Below are positions 1-5,316 of a stretch of DNA of 5,316 nucleotides, piece after piece. Origin of the DNA: Bifidobacterium breve (GTDB lineage Bacteria > Bacteroidota > Bacteroidia > Chitinophagales > Chitinophagaceae); contig CALPJR020000083.1 of NCBI GenBank assembly GCA_943323935.2, positions 1-5,316 on the forward strand, given 5' to 3'. Made by a program: the position numbers and the translations under genes. Below the pieces are notes generated by a model. That model was not told the DNA's origin and did no database searches. It was given only the letters and a program-made list of their open reading frames with translations. How positions within the stretch are numbered: position 1 is the stretch's first letter; the number at the start of each line of letters is the position of its first letter.

Positions 1-91
1 CTTTTAAGTTTTATCCTTACACCGTGTCAGGAATTGTAAGGTTTGAGCTTTCGCTCGTTTATAAATAGTGACTTACTTTAATCTTTAAAGA
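1..91. other. Spacer downstream of rpoA, no gene seen
   Basis: These 91 bases lie beyond the rpoA stop codon. rplQ (L17) usually follows rpoA, but there is no minus-strand ATG here and no L17-like N-terminus, so any rplQ start must lie outside the window. Two weak inverted repeats are visible: 15-20 with 36-41 (6 bp), and 45-48 with 53-56. Read on the minus strand, the second has a GAAA loop. Neither is followed by a T-run on the minus strand, so I do not call a terminator. Confidence 0.6.
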
Positions 92-1096
92 CTATTGTAA
101 ATCTAATTTGTCTAATCCTAATTTACCTAGGTCCATTCCAAAGCTCAATCCTCTTTCGATCAATACTTGCTCGATTTCAGATAAAGACTTTTGACCAAAG
201 TTTCTGAACTTCATTAGATCTTCTTGCTCATATTGTACCAATTCGCTCAAGCTGTTAATTTTAGCAGCTTTCAAGCAATTGAATGCACGAACTGACAAGT
301 CTAAATCTTCTAATGGAGTCTTCAATACTTTTCTTAATTGCAATACTTGCTCATCTACCACATCTTCTTTCTTATCTTCTTTATTGTCGAAGGTAATATT
401 CTCGTCTGTGATGATCATAAAGTGTTGAATCAAGATTCTAGAAGCTTGCTTAACAGCATCTTCTGGGTGGATCGTACCATCTGTAGCCACTTCCAAGATC
501 AATTTCTCATAATCTGTTCTTTGCTCCACACGATAGTTTTCCATAACGTATTTCACGTTCTTGATTGGTGTGTGAATAGAATCAATTGCGATATAACCAA
601 ATGGCATATCCTTTAATTTATTCTCTTCAGCAGGAATATATCCACGACCTTTTTGGATCGTTAATTCAATATCTAATTTAGCAGAAGGATCCATGAAACA
701 AATCACTAATTCTGGGTTCATCACCTGGAACTGTTGAGAAGCTTCACCAATATGACCTGCATTAAATTCGCTACCACCTTTGATAGACAAAGTAATTTTT
801 TCAGAACTCACATCTTGATCTGCCTTACGCTTAAAACGAACTTGCTTTAAGTTTAAGATCATTTCTGTTACGTCTTCAGTAATACCTTTGATTGTAGCAA
901 ATTCGTGATCTACTCCTTCGATTTTAATACCTACGATAGCAAAGCCTTCTAAAGAGCTTAATAAAACTCTTCTTAAAGCATTTCCTAATGTTAGACCAAA
1001 GCCTGGCTCCAATGGACGGAATTCGAATTGTCCTTCGAAATCATTTGCTTTTTGTAAAACAATTTTATCTGGTTTTTGAAAACTTAATATAGCCAT
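92..1096 (-). CDS. rpoA: DNA-directed RNA polymerase subunit alpha
   Basis: This is the alpha subunit of RNA polymerase, 334 residues and full length. Its dimer is the scaffold on which beta and beta' assemble, and its C-terminal domain contacts upstream promoter DNA and activators. The N-terminal domain covers about residues 1-232 and contains the conserved [18 protein letters not shown] segment (34-51). A short charged linker follows (about 236-250, rich in D, K and E). The C-terminal domain spans about 255-320 and keeps the DNA-contact residues known from E. coli: R270 (R265 there), N273, N299, G301, K303 and S304. The tail [10 protein letters not shown] goes past the E. coli end. The start is the ATG at 1096, preceded on the minus strand by an A-rich stretch instead of a Shine-Dalgarno motif. 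The gene is 60 bases downstream of rpsD and probably shares its transcript. Confidence 0.98.
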   Translation of the reverse strand: MAILSFQKPDKIVLQKANDFEGQFEFRPLEPGFGLTLGNALRRVLLSSLEGFAIVGIKIEGVDHEFATIKGITEDVTEMILNLKQVRFKRKADQDVSSEKITLSIKGGSEFNAGHIGEASQQFQVMNPELVICFMDPSAKLDIELTIQKGRGYIPAEENKLKDMPFGYIAIDSIHTPIKNVKYVMENYRVEQRTDYEKLILEVATDGTIHPEDAVKQASRILIQHFMIITDENITFDNKEDKKEDVVDEQVLQLRKVLKTPLEDLDLSVRAFNCLKAAKINSLSELVQYEQEDLMKFRNFGQKSLSEIEQVLIERGLSFGMDLGKLGLDKLDLQ

Positions 1097-1156
1097 GTTA
1101 CTACTTTTTTTTATTTGATTCTTTCTTTAGAAAGAAATTTTGTTAAGTGCTACCTA

Positions 1157-1762
1157 CTATTTAGAGTACAATTCTACAATCAATTGCTCCTTGATATTTT
1201 CAGGAACTGCTTCGCGCTCTGGCATTGTAATAAAAGTACCAGTGTTGGTAGTTTCATTCCAATCTACCCAGCTAAACTTAGTGTTTCTAGCACGTTGCTT
1301 GCTTACAATAGAAGAATTGTGTGCACTCTTAGGACGGTAAGTGATGATATCACCTGGACGACATGTATAAGAAGGTACATTTGTCACATCACCGTTTACA
1401 GCGATATGCTTGTGTGCAACCAATTGACGTGCTTCAGGACGGCTTGCAGCCAATCCCATTCTGAAAATTGTATTGTCTAAACGAGATTCTAATAATTTGA
1501 TTAAGTTTTCACCTGTAACGCCTTTTAAACGCGCTGCTTCTTCAAAAGTCTTACGGAATTGACGCTCTAATACACCATAAGTGTATTTCGCTTTTTGCTT
1601 TTCTCTTAATTGTAATGCATACTCGCCTAATTGCTTACGCTTGCGTTGCGCTCCGTGTTGACCTGGAGGGTTGCTGTTTTTACCCAACCATTTTGCGTTC
1701 CCTAAGATAGGTTCGCCGAAAATGCGGGAAATCTTTGTTTTGGGGCCTGTGTAACGTGCCAT
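1157..1762 (-). CDS. rpsD: 30S ribosomal protein S4
   Basis: Primary 16S rRNA-binding protein that nucleates assembly of the 30S body; 201 residues, complete. The N-terminus MARYTGPKTKISRIFGE is the usual Bacteroidota form. The N-terminal domain (about 1-92) has none of the four zinc-binding cysteines found in zinc-type S4 proteins; the only cysteine is C134. The S4 RNA-binding domain covers about 93-155, with SRLDNTIFRMGLAASRPEARQL at its start and the HKHIAVNG loop at 117-124. In E. coli, S4 also represses the alpha operon through a structure in the rpsM leader; I cannot recognise such a pseudoknot here. The start at 1762 follows a run of eight A on the minus strand. rpsK lies 103 bases upstream and rpoA 60 bases downstream. 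Confidence 0.98.
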   Translation of the reverse strand: MARYTGPKTKISRIFGEPILGNAKWLGKNSNPPGQHGAQRKRKQLGEYALQLREKQKAKYTYGVLERQFRKTFEEAARLKGVTGENLIKLLESRLDNTIFRMGLAASRPEARQLVAHKHIAVNGDVTNVPSYTCRPGDIITYRPKSAHNSSIVSKQRARNTKFSWVDWNETTNTGTFITMPEREAVPENIKEQLIVELYSK

Positions 1763-1792
1763 AATGTTGCTTTTTTTTGATTTTTTAATGTC

Positions 1793-1831
1793 GACGCATC
1801 ATCAGTAAAAATCTAAAATCAATGATGCATC
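1793..1831 (-). other. Imperfect hairpin in rpsK-rpsD spacer
   Basis: Inverted repeat in the 103-base gap between rpsK and rpsD. The core is 1796-1802 pairing with 1822-1828 (GCATCAT with ATGATGC, 7 bp). Two further pairs lie outside one mismatch (1793-1794 with 1830-1831), and the loop is 19 bases and A/T-rich. On the minus strand it is followed by an A-run before the rpsD start, not a T-run, so it is not a standard intrinsic terminator. It could be an mRNA processing or stability element, or chance. Confidence 0.35.
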
Positions 1832-1865
1832 CTGGTTTATAAATAGTTATTAAAACTCGGAATAA

Positions 1866-2276
1866 TTATACTCTTCTTTGTTTAGGAGGACGACATCCGT
1901 TATGTGGCATAGGCGTTACGTCACGGATAGAAATCACTTCGATACCAGATTGAGAGATAGAACGGATTGCACCTTCTCTACCTGAACCTGGACCCTTTAC
2001 AAATACTTCTACTCTCTTAACACCAGCATCTAAGGCTACTTTAGCTGCGTCCGCTGCTGCCATTTGAGCTGCATATGGCGTATTCTTTTTAGAACCTCTG
2101 AAGCCCATTTTACCTGCACTACTCCAGCTGATCACTTGACCTGCTTTGTTTGTGAAAGCGATAATTAAATTGTTGAATGTTGCACTGATACGAACTTCTC
2201 CAGAAGCGTCTACTTTTACGACTCTCTTCTTTGCAGCAGCTTTTGCACTGTTCTGTGCTTTGTTTGGTTTTGCCAT
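1866..2276 (-). CDS. rpsK: 30S ribosomal protein S11
   Basis: Protein of the 30S platform that binds 16S rRNA close to where mRNA leaves the ribosome; 136 residues, complete. The basic, Ala/Lys-rich N-terminal extension (about 1-22) is low in complexity and probably disordered. The S11 fold follows, with [33 protein letters not shown] (32-64), the [12 protein letters not shown] loop (94-105) and the family's C-terminal signature [12 protein letters not shown] (125-136). The ATG at 2276 follows an AGAAAAA stretch on the minus strand, with no Shine-Dalgarno motif. The gap from rpsM is 185 bases, long for neighbouring ribosomal-protein genes, and contains at least two hairpins. Confidence 0.98.
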   Translation of the reverse strand: MAKPNKAQNSAKAAAKKRVVKVDASGEVRISATFNNLIIAFTNKAGQVISWSSAGKMGFRGSKKNTPYAAQMAAADAAKVALDAGVKRVEVFVKGPGSGREGAIRSISQSGIEVISIRDVTPMPHNGCRPPKQRRV

Positions 2277-2345
2277 TTTTTCTGAGGTGTGCCCTAAATA
2301 CTTGTAAGAAATACAGGTAAAAAGAGCGGGTTATTTAAATTGAAA

Positions 2346-2361
2346 TTCCGCCGAAGCGGAA
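2346..2361 (-). other. Hairpin with UUCG tetraloop, rpsM-rpsK spacer
   Basis: A perfect 6-bp stem, 2346-2351 with 2356-2361. On the minus strand (the transcribed sense) it reads TTCCGC, loop TTCG, GCGGAA. The RNA would carry a C(UUCG)G loop, one of the most stable tetraloops known. No T-run follows, so termination is unlikely. Position in the long rpsM-rpsK spacer suggests an RNA-level role such as a stability, processing or protein-binding site. That is inference. Confidence 0.5.
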
Positions 2362-2424
2362 ACCGAGTAAATCTCCCCTGAAATTTTGGTCTCAGGATCT
2401 AATTTTAGTCGGATTTTTATAACA

Positions 2425-2452
2425 ATAGGTCGTCACGGATGCGACGACCTAT
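2425..2452 (-). other. 10-bp stem hairpin just after rpsM
   Basis: A perfect 10-bp inverted repeat, 2425-2434 with 2443-2452, enclosing an 8-base loop. The arms are ATAGGTCGTC and GACGACCTAT. It begins nine bases after the rpsM stop codon in the sense of transcription. The sequence after it on the minus strand is TGTTATAAAAATCC, which lacks the U-tract of an intrinsic terminator. It may be an attenuator, a barrier to 3' exonucleases or a processing site. The stem itself is certain; its function is not. Confidence 0.55.
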
Positions 2453-2461
2453 CAATTCATA

Positions 2462-2842
2462 TTATTTCTTAGCTACTTTCTTCTTACCAGCAACTGTCTT
2501 ACGCTTACCCTTACGAGTACGTGAGTTGGTATTAGTACGTTGGCCACGAACAGGTAAACCTTTTCTGTGACGCAATCCACGGTAACAAGCGATATCTAAC
2601 AAACGCTTAATGCTCATAGAAACTTCACTACGTAAAGCACCTTCTACTTTGAATTCAGCATTGATGATATTACGAATAGCAGTTTGCTCTTCGTCATTCC
2701 ACTCATTTACTTTTTTATCGTAACTGATGTTTGCTTTGTTTAAGATGTACTGAGCTGTAGAATGTCCAATACCGAAAATGTACTGTAGTCCTATTTCTCC
2801 TCTTTTGTTTTTTGGTAAGTCGATACCGGCAATACGAGCCAT
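2462..2842 (-). CDS. rpsM: 30S ribosomal protein S13
   Basis: Head protein of the 30S subunit that contacts the P-site tRNA and forms intersubunit bridges with the 50S; 126 residues, complete. It opens with [26 protein letters not shown], with the GIGHSTA turn of the helix-two-turn-helix fold at 24-30. The long helices follow, then the S13 signature [24 protein letters not shown] (89-112). The tail (113-126) is almost entirely Lys, Arg, Ala and Val, as expected for the extension that reaches the tRNA. The ATG at 2842 agrees with the family N-terminus. rpmJ lies 70 bases upstream. Confidence 0.98.
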   Translation of the reverse strand: MARIAGIDLPKNKRGEIGLQYIFGIGHSTAQYILNKANISYDKKVNEWNDEEQTAIRNIINAEFKVEGALRSEVSMSIKRLLDIACYRGLRHRKGLPVRGQRTNTNSRTRKGKRKTVAGKKKVAKK

Positions 2843-2887
2843 ATGCTAAAACTTGATTTTTTGTTTAATTTTTTTATTTTCTAAAAC

Positions 2888-2905
2888 TTTAGCGTCTCCG
2901 CTAAA
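2888..2905 (-). other. Hairpin with GAGA loop after rpmJ
   Basis: A perfect 7-bp stem, 2888-2894 with 2899-2905, starting 7 bases after the rpmJ stop. On the minus strand the arms are TTTAGCG and CGCTAAA around a GAGA loop (GNRA class), followed by GTTTTAG. The stem is short and the T-run is only four bases. At most it is a weak, read-through terminator or a stabilising structure, since rpsM downstream has no visible promoter of its own. Confidence 0.4.
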
Positions 2906-2912
2906 AGCCTTA

Positions 2913-3029
2913 CTATCCTTGTCTTTGCTTAAAGCGAGGGTTCTTTTTGTTGATCACAAATAATACGCCTTTACGCTTCACGATTTTGCAATCGGCACTA
3001 CGTTTTTTGATAGATGCTCTAACTTTCAT
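2913..3029 (-). CDS. rpmJ: 50S ribosomal protein L36 (zinc-free type)
   Basis: I translated this 38-codon gene by hand. It starts with ATG at 3029, ends with TAG at 2913-2915, begins [20 protein letters not shown] and ends [12 protein letters not shown]. This is the normal length and pattern of L36, the smallest 50S protein, which binds 23S rRNA near the L6/L16 region. Zinc-type L36 has ligands at C11, C14, C27 and H33. Here only C14 remains, with S11, N27 and F33 in the other places, so the protein should not bind zinc. The ATG follows an AAACAAAAAG stretch on the minus strand. The gene sits 63 bases after infA and 70 before rpsM, the expected place. Confidence 0.97.
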   Translation of the reverse strand: MKVRASIKKRSADCKIVKRKGVLFVINKKNPRFKQRQG

Positions 3030-3092
3030 CTTTTTGTTTTTAAATATTTATTCCTAATGTTTTTTAAACGCTTTTGTAGAAATAGATTCAGC

Positions 3093-3311
3093 TTATTTAT
3101 GTCTGAAAATAATTCTTCCCCTTGTTAAGTCATACGGACTCATCTCCACTCCTACTTTATCACCTGGCAAAATTCTGATATAGTGCATGCGCATTTTACC
3201 AGATATTGTTGCTAAGATTTCGTGACCATTTTCAAGCTTTACTCTGAACATAGCATTGCTCATAGCTTCTATAATTACTCCATCTTGTTTAATCAGCGGT
3301 TGTTTTGACAT
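3093..3311 (-). CDS. infA: Translation initiation factor IF-1
   Basis: A 72-residue OB-fold protein (S1-like domain) that binds the A site of the 30S subunit during initiation and works with IF-2 and IF-3. The whole family pattern is present: [46 protein letters not shown] (8-53), then [17 protein letters not shown] at the end. The length is exactly typical. This is the first gene of the ribosomal block: a promoter box lies 17 bases upstream of the ATG, and the terminator of the preceding unit ends before that. In many Bacteroidota the gene before infA is map or secY; here it is not. Confidence 0.98.
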   Translation of the reverse strand: MSKQPLIKQDGVIIEAMSNAMFRVKLENGHEILATISGKMRMHYIRILPGDKVGVEMSPYDLTRGRIIFRHK

Positions 3312-3327
3312 ACTTATTTTGGGGTTG

Positions 3328-3360
3328 CAAAGATATGGAAATGAATGGAATTACGAAAAA
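3328..3360 (-). promoter_or_regulatory. Bacteroidota-type promoter of infA unit
   Basis: On the minus strand, positions 3335-3328 read TATCTTTG, an exact match to the Bacteroidota -7 box TAnnTTTG. An imperfect -33 element, TTTTTCG, lies at 3360-3354, 18 bases upstream of the -7 box. Transcription would start a few bases after 3328, leaving an untranslated leader of only about 10-13 bases before the ATG at 3311. The terminator at 3389-3423 separates it from the upstream unit. Confidence 0.7.
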
Positions 3361-3388
3361 TAAACCCCGAAATATTGAAAAATAGCTA

Positions 3389-3423
3389 AAATAAAGGGGA
3401 AACTTACGCTTTCCCCTTTATTT
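3389..3423 (-). terminator. Intrinsic terminator after 4-TM membrane gene
   Basis: A perfect 14-bp stem, 3389-3402 with 3410-3423, and a 7-base loop. The stem has a GGGG/CCCC core flanked by A/T pairs. On the minus strand the 3' arm reads TTTCCCCTTTATTT and runs into TAGCTATTTTTC, so the transcript end is U-rich. It begins 28 bases after the stop codon of the 4-TM gene and ends before the infA promoter, so it closes the upstream unit. Confidence 0.78.
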
Positions 3424-3451
3424 ATACTGAAAATCAATATGTTATATATAA

Positions 3452-3886
3452 CTATCCTCCTGGATACAAAGGTCTTGCTATTTCCCCTCTAAACGGCCAA
3501 GGGATCGCGGCAAAAATCAACAATAAGGCTATGATGTATAAAATTAAAGTGGTCTTTGGAGCGCCTCCTTTTTTGTACTTAACATGTCCAATGGTGATTA
3601 AAATAATCGCAATAAGCATGGTGAAAATATGCTCCACTGCCCAAAATCTAAGCAGTTTGTCCTTCATCACTAAGGCCATACCCATGGATTTGATGAAAAA
3701 GAAGCCAACAGGACCAAAAAAGTACTGATACAATCCTAAGACTAAAGTACTATGGGCACTGATTAACAATACTTTACTCGCCTTTAAAGCATCTTTCTTA
3801 AGTAATAATTGAACAATTGCAATTACAATTGCAATCAATACCACCCATCTTAATAGGTTGTGTAAATGTAATAAACCTGTTTGCAT
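3452..3886 (-). CDS. Four-helix membrane protein, 'cytochrome B'-like
   Basis: A small integral membrane protein of 144 residues. It resembles a Bacteroidota family often labelled 'cytochrome B' or hypothetical, with a characteristic SIPWPF...RP-type ending (here AIPWPFRGEIARPLYPGG). Four hydrophobic segments are visible at about 11-29, 38-57, 84-101 and 111-128. Histidines lie at 7, 9, 45 (in helix 2), 86 (in helix 3, after E85) and 101. Paired His in helices could bind haem, but no binding has been shown from sequence alone, and there is no CxxCH motif. I chose the ATG at 3886; the frame extends two codons to a TTG, which seems less likely. The gene follows the PD40 gene by 52 bases with no terminator between, so they are probably co-transcribed. 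The function is unknown. Confidence 0.85.
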   Translation of the reverse strand: MQTGLLHLHNLLRWVVLIAIVIAIVQLLLKKDALKASKVLLISAHSTLVLGLYQYFFGPVGFFFIKSMGMALVMKDKLLRFWAVEHIFTMLIAIILITIGHVKYKKGGAPKTTLILYIIALLLIFAAIPWPFRGEIARPLYPGG

Positions 3887-3938
3887 AGTCAATTGATTTT
3901 AGATTTATGCTAAAATACAACTTATCTAATCATTCTTG

Positions 3939-5006
3939 TTAATAGACCCAGTCCGCCACAAATAAATTGGTATCCCTAGTGCCCTTATTGTTTCTGTTAG
4001 AGGCAAAAATGATTTTTTTACCATCAGGACTAAACATTGGGAAAGCATCAAAACCTTTATCTCTGCTTATTTTAACCAGGTCTGAACCGTCTAGGTTGAT
4101 CAAATACATATTAAAAGGGAAGCCTCTCTTATACTCATGATTGCTACAAAAGATGATCTGCTTGCCGTCGGGTGTGAAATTAGGGGCCCAGTTGGCTTGA
4201 CCAAGGTTGGTGATTTGTTTCGCATCCGACCCGTCTGCATTGGCAACAAATACCTCCATATTGGTTGGCGCCACCAAACCTTCTTTCAAAAGGCTGCTAT
4301 ATTCTGCAATTTCTGCCTCCGTTTTTGGACGACTCGCTCTCCAAACTATTTTTTTACCATCTGGACTAAACCATGCACCCCCATCATAACCAAGTGTATT
4401 GGTGACCTTTTTTTCTTTGCCAGTTGCAATATCCATCACATATAAATCCAAGTCCCCATCTTTATCGCTACAATAAATCATTTTCTTTCCATCATAAGAT
4501 AAAGTTGCTTCTGCGTCATATCCTTTTGCAGTCGTCAGTTTTTTTAGCACATTGCCATTGGTATCTGCCATAAAAATGTCATAGGTGTTGTACAAAGGCC
4601 AAATGTATTTGTTGCCATATTTTGCGCGATCCACAGGTGGAGGACAGTCTGCACTTCCCTCGTGGGTGGATGCATATATAAGATGCTTCCCGTCTTTCAT
4701 GAAATAAGCACAGGTTGTTCTGCCCTTTCCGGTGCTGACTAATTTATATTTAAATGGATCTACAGCATTCAATGGTAAATTGCCCATGAAAATTTGATCA
4801 CATACAATCCCTTCTTTAGGATTGGTTTTTTGAAAAATAATGCGCTTACTGTCAAAACTCCAATAAGCTTCTGCATTGTCCCCTCCAAATGTCAATTGTT
4901 GTACATTTTTAAAATGCGTCTCCCCATCAAATTGAACGGTATCTTCTTGGGCCATCAAGCTCAAGCCAAAAAATAAAGCAAACAGGATGCAGATGTATTT
5001 TTTCAT
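3939..5006 (-). CDS. Exported PD40/TolB-like beta-propeller protein
   Basis: A 355-residue secreted protein. Residues 1-19 form a signal peptide (MKKYICILFALFFGLSLMA), probably cut before Q20; there is no lipobox cysteine. The rest is a TolB-type propeller with six PD40-like repeats, whose cores are near 50-59, 102-113, 170-180, 213-225, 278-289 and 325-337 (for example FSPDGKKIIFASN). Family landmarks include CDQIF (69-73), STGKGRTTCAYF (91-102), CPPPVDR (121-127) and the ending NLFVADWVY. A helical insertion (about 226-246) follows blade 4. Proteins of this kind are often annotated as 'biopolymer transporter Tol', but no tol/pal genes are nearby, so a Tol role is not supported. Such propellers may bind proteins or peptides. 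The frame extends 20 codons upstream to 5066, but the start at 5006 gives a proper signal peptide and lies just after a promoter box. Confidence 0.88.
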   Translation of the reverse strand: MKKYICILFALFFGLSLMAQEDTVQFDGETHFKNVQQLTFGGDNAEAYWSFDSKRIIFQKTNPKEGIVCDQIFMGNLPLNAVDPFKYKLVSTGKGRTTCAYFMKDGKHLIYASTHEGSADCPPPVDRAKYGNKYIWPLYNTYDIFMADTNGNVLKKLTTAKGYDAEATLSYDGKKMIYCSDKDGDLDLYVMDIATGKEKKVTNTLGYDGGAWFSPDGKKIVWRASRPKTEAEIAEYSSLLKEGLVAPTNMEVFVANADGSDAKQITNLGQANWAPNFTPDGKQIIFCSNHEYKRGFPFNMYLINLDGSDLVKISRDKGFDAFPMFSPDGKKIIFASNRNNKGTRDTNLFVADWVY

Positions 5007-5023
5007 AGGTTTTGAATTGGCCG

Positions 5024-5051
5024 CAAAAATAGCGTTAAACATCAAAGACAA
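5024..5051 (-). promoter_or_regulatory. Bacteroidota-type promoter of PD40 gene
   Basis: On the minus strand 5031-5024 reads TATTTTTG, an exact TAnnTTTG -7 box, with TTG at 5051-5049 as the -33 element and 17 bases between. The ATG at 5006 lies 17 bases after the box, so the leader is about 12 bases. The promoter falls inside the 20-codon upstream extension of the frame, which argues that the extension is not translated. Confidence 0.65.
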
Positions 5052-5124
5052 GGAGCCAAACTTCAAGAAACAAGTAAATTGGAATTTTTTTTGACGAAAA
5101 AATGACAGTTCCCTAAAAAAATTA

Positions 5125-5132
5125 GACCTTTG
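5125..5132 (+). promoter_or_regulatory. Possible -7 box before rpe, weak
   Basis: GACCTTTG matches the fixed positions of TAnnTTTG except the first, and lies 14 bases before the rpe ATG, about the same distance as the two better promoters in this window. I find no TTG at the usual 17-23 bases upstream; the nearest (5091-5093) is 31 bases away. It is supported mainly by position. Confidence 0.3.
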
Positions 5133-5146
5133 AAAAAATACAAGTT

Positions 5147-5316
5147 ATGGCCATTATTGCTCCCTCCCTTTTAGCTGCCGATTTTTTAGAACTAGGAAAA
5201 GCGTGTTCAATGCTCAATGCTTCTGAAGCTGAATGGTTTCATCTGGATGTAATGGATGGTGTTTTTGTTCCGAATATTAGTTATGGTTTACCCATCATAG
5301 AACAAATTAAAAAAAC
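5147..5316 (+). CDS. rpe: Ribulose-phosphate 3-epimerase, N-terminal part
   Basis: The first 56 codons of a gene that continues past the window end. The enzyme interconverts ribulose 5-phosphate and xylulose 5-phosphate in the cytosolic pentose phosphate pathway, and is a metal-dependent TIM barrel usually of about 215-225 residues. The visible part carries the first-strand motif IAPSLLAADF (4-13) and the second-strand signature WFHLDVMDGVFVPNISYG (30-47). H32 and D34 correspond to the metal-binding His and the catalytic, metal-binding Asp of the family, and S7 to the conserved Ser of the first strand. The ATG at 5147 gives the usual N-terminus and follows an A-rich stretch. It is divergent from the PD40 gene, with a 140-base gap shared by both promoters. 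Confidence 0.96.
   Translation, partial: MAIIAPSLLAADFLELGKACSMLNASEAEWFHLDVMDGVFVPNISYGLPIIEQIKK

Noticed and set aside
338..616. Plus-strand open frame of 92 codons
   Set aside because: It is antisense to the well-conserved rpoA, and its composition is typical of a shadow frame.
1122..1137. Near-palindrome TTTCTT/AAGAAA in the rpsD-rpoA gap as a terminator
   Set aside because: The stem has only one G-C pair in six, and rpoA follows closely with no promoter of its own.
1115..1480. Open frame of 121 codons on the plus strand, and a shorter one at 1140-1340
   Set aside because: Both lie antisense to rpsD; the translations are Cys- and Ser-rich with no family resemblance and no start context.
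3531..3728. Plus-strand open frame of 65 codons
   Set aside because: It is antisense to the membrane protein gene; its hydrophobicity mirrors the helices on the other strand.
3910..3917. TATTTTAG on the minus strand as a separate promoter for the 4-TM gene
   Set aside because: It misses a key base of TAnnTTTG (TTAG for TTTG) and has no suitable -33 element; co-transcription with the propeller gene is simpler.
4137..4445. Plus-strand open frames at 4137-4445, 4207-4389 and 4794-4976
   Set aside because: All are antisense to the propeller gene, with no recognisable domain and no promoter or start signal.
3939..5006. Assigning the propeller gene as tolB
   Set aside because: PD40 repeats are shared by many proteins; the amino-terminal TolB domain is not evident and no tolQRA or pal genes are nearby.

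Overview
This window is a low-GC stretch of a Bacteroidota chromosome. A member of the Chitinophagales or a near relative is my guess from protein style alone. The evidence is the Bacteroidota-type sequence of S4, L36, IF-1 and RpoA, two exact matches to the Bacteroidota -7 promoter box TAnnTTTG, and A-rich sequence instead of Shine-Dalgarno motifs before the start codons. All genes but one lie on the minus strand, so the map reads from right to left.

Region 1 (5147-5316, plus strand) is the start of a ribulose-phosphate 3-epimerase gene (rpe) that runs off the window. It diverges from region 2 across a 140-base gap.

Region 2 (about 5031 down to 3389, minus strand) looks like a two-gene unit. 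It holds an exported six-repeat PD40 beta-propeller protein and a small four-helix membrane protein of the type often labelled 'cytochrome B' in Bacteroidota. A promoter lies just before the first gene, and a strong hairpin terminator follows the second.

Region 3 (about 3360 down to 1, minus strand) is the distal part of the spc/alpha ribosomal-protein cluster, in the order infA, rpmJ, rpsM, rpsK, rpsD, rpoA. rplQ would be expected next but is not visible. The unit has its own promoter directly before infA, and no TAnnTTTG box occurs in any spacer inside it, so it is probably one transcript. rpmJ (38 codons) is real although very short. Several spacers carry small hairpins, and the rpsM-rpsK spacer is long (185 bases).

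The genes of region 3 supply translation initiation (IF-1), the 30S proteins S13, S11 and S4, the 50S protein L36, and the alpha subunit of RNA polymerase. The main oddity is that infA is preceded by a terminator and unrelated genes, not by secY/map, so the usual spc-alpha continuity is broken here. I see no mobile element, CRISPR array, tRNA, rRNA or defence system, and nothing that amounts to a new biological system.
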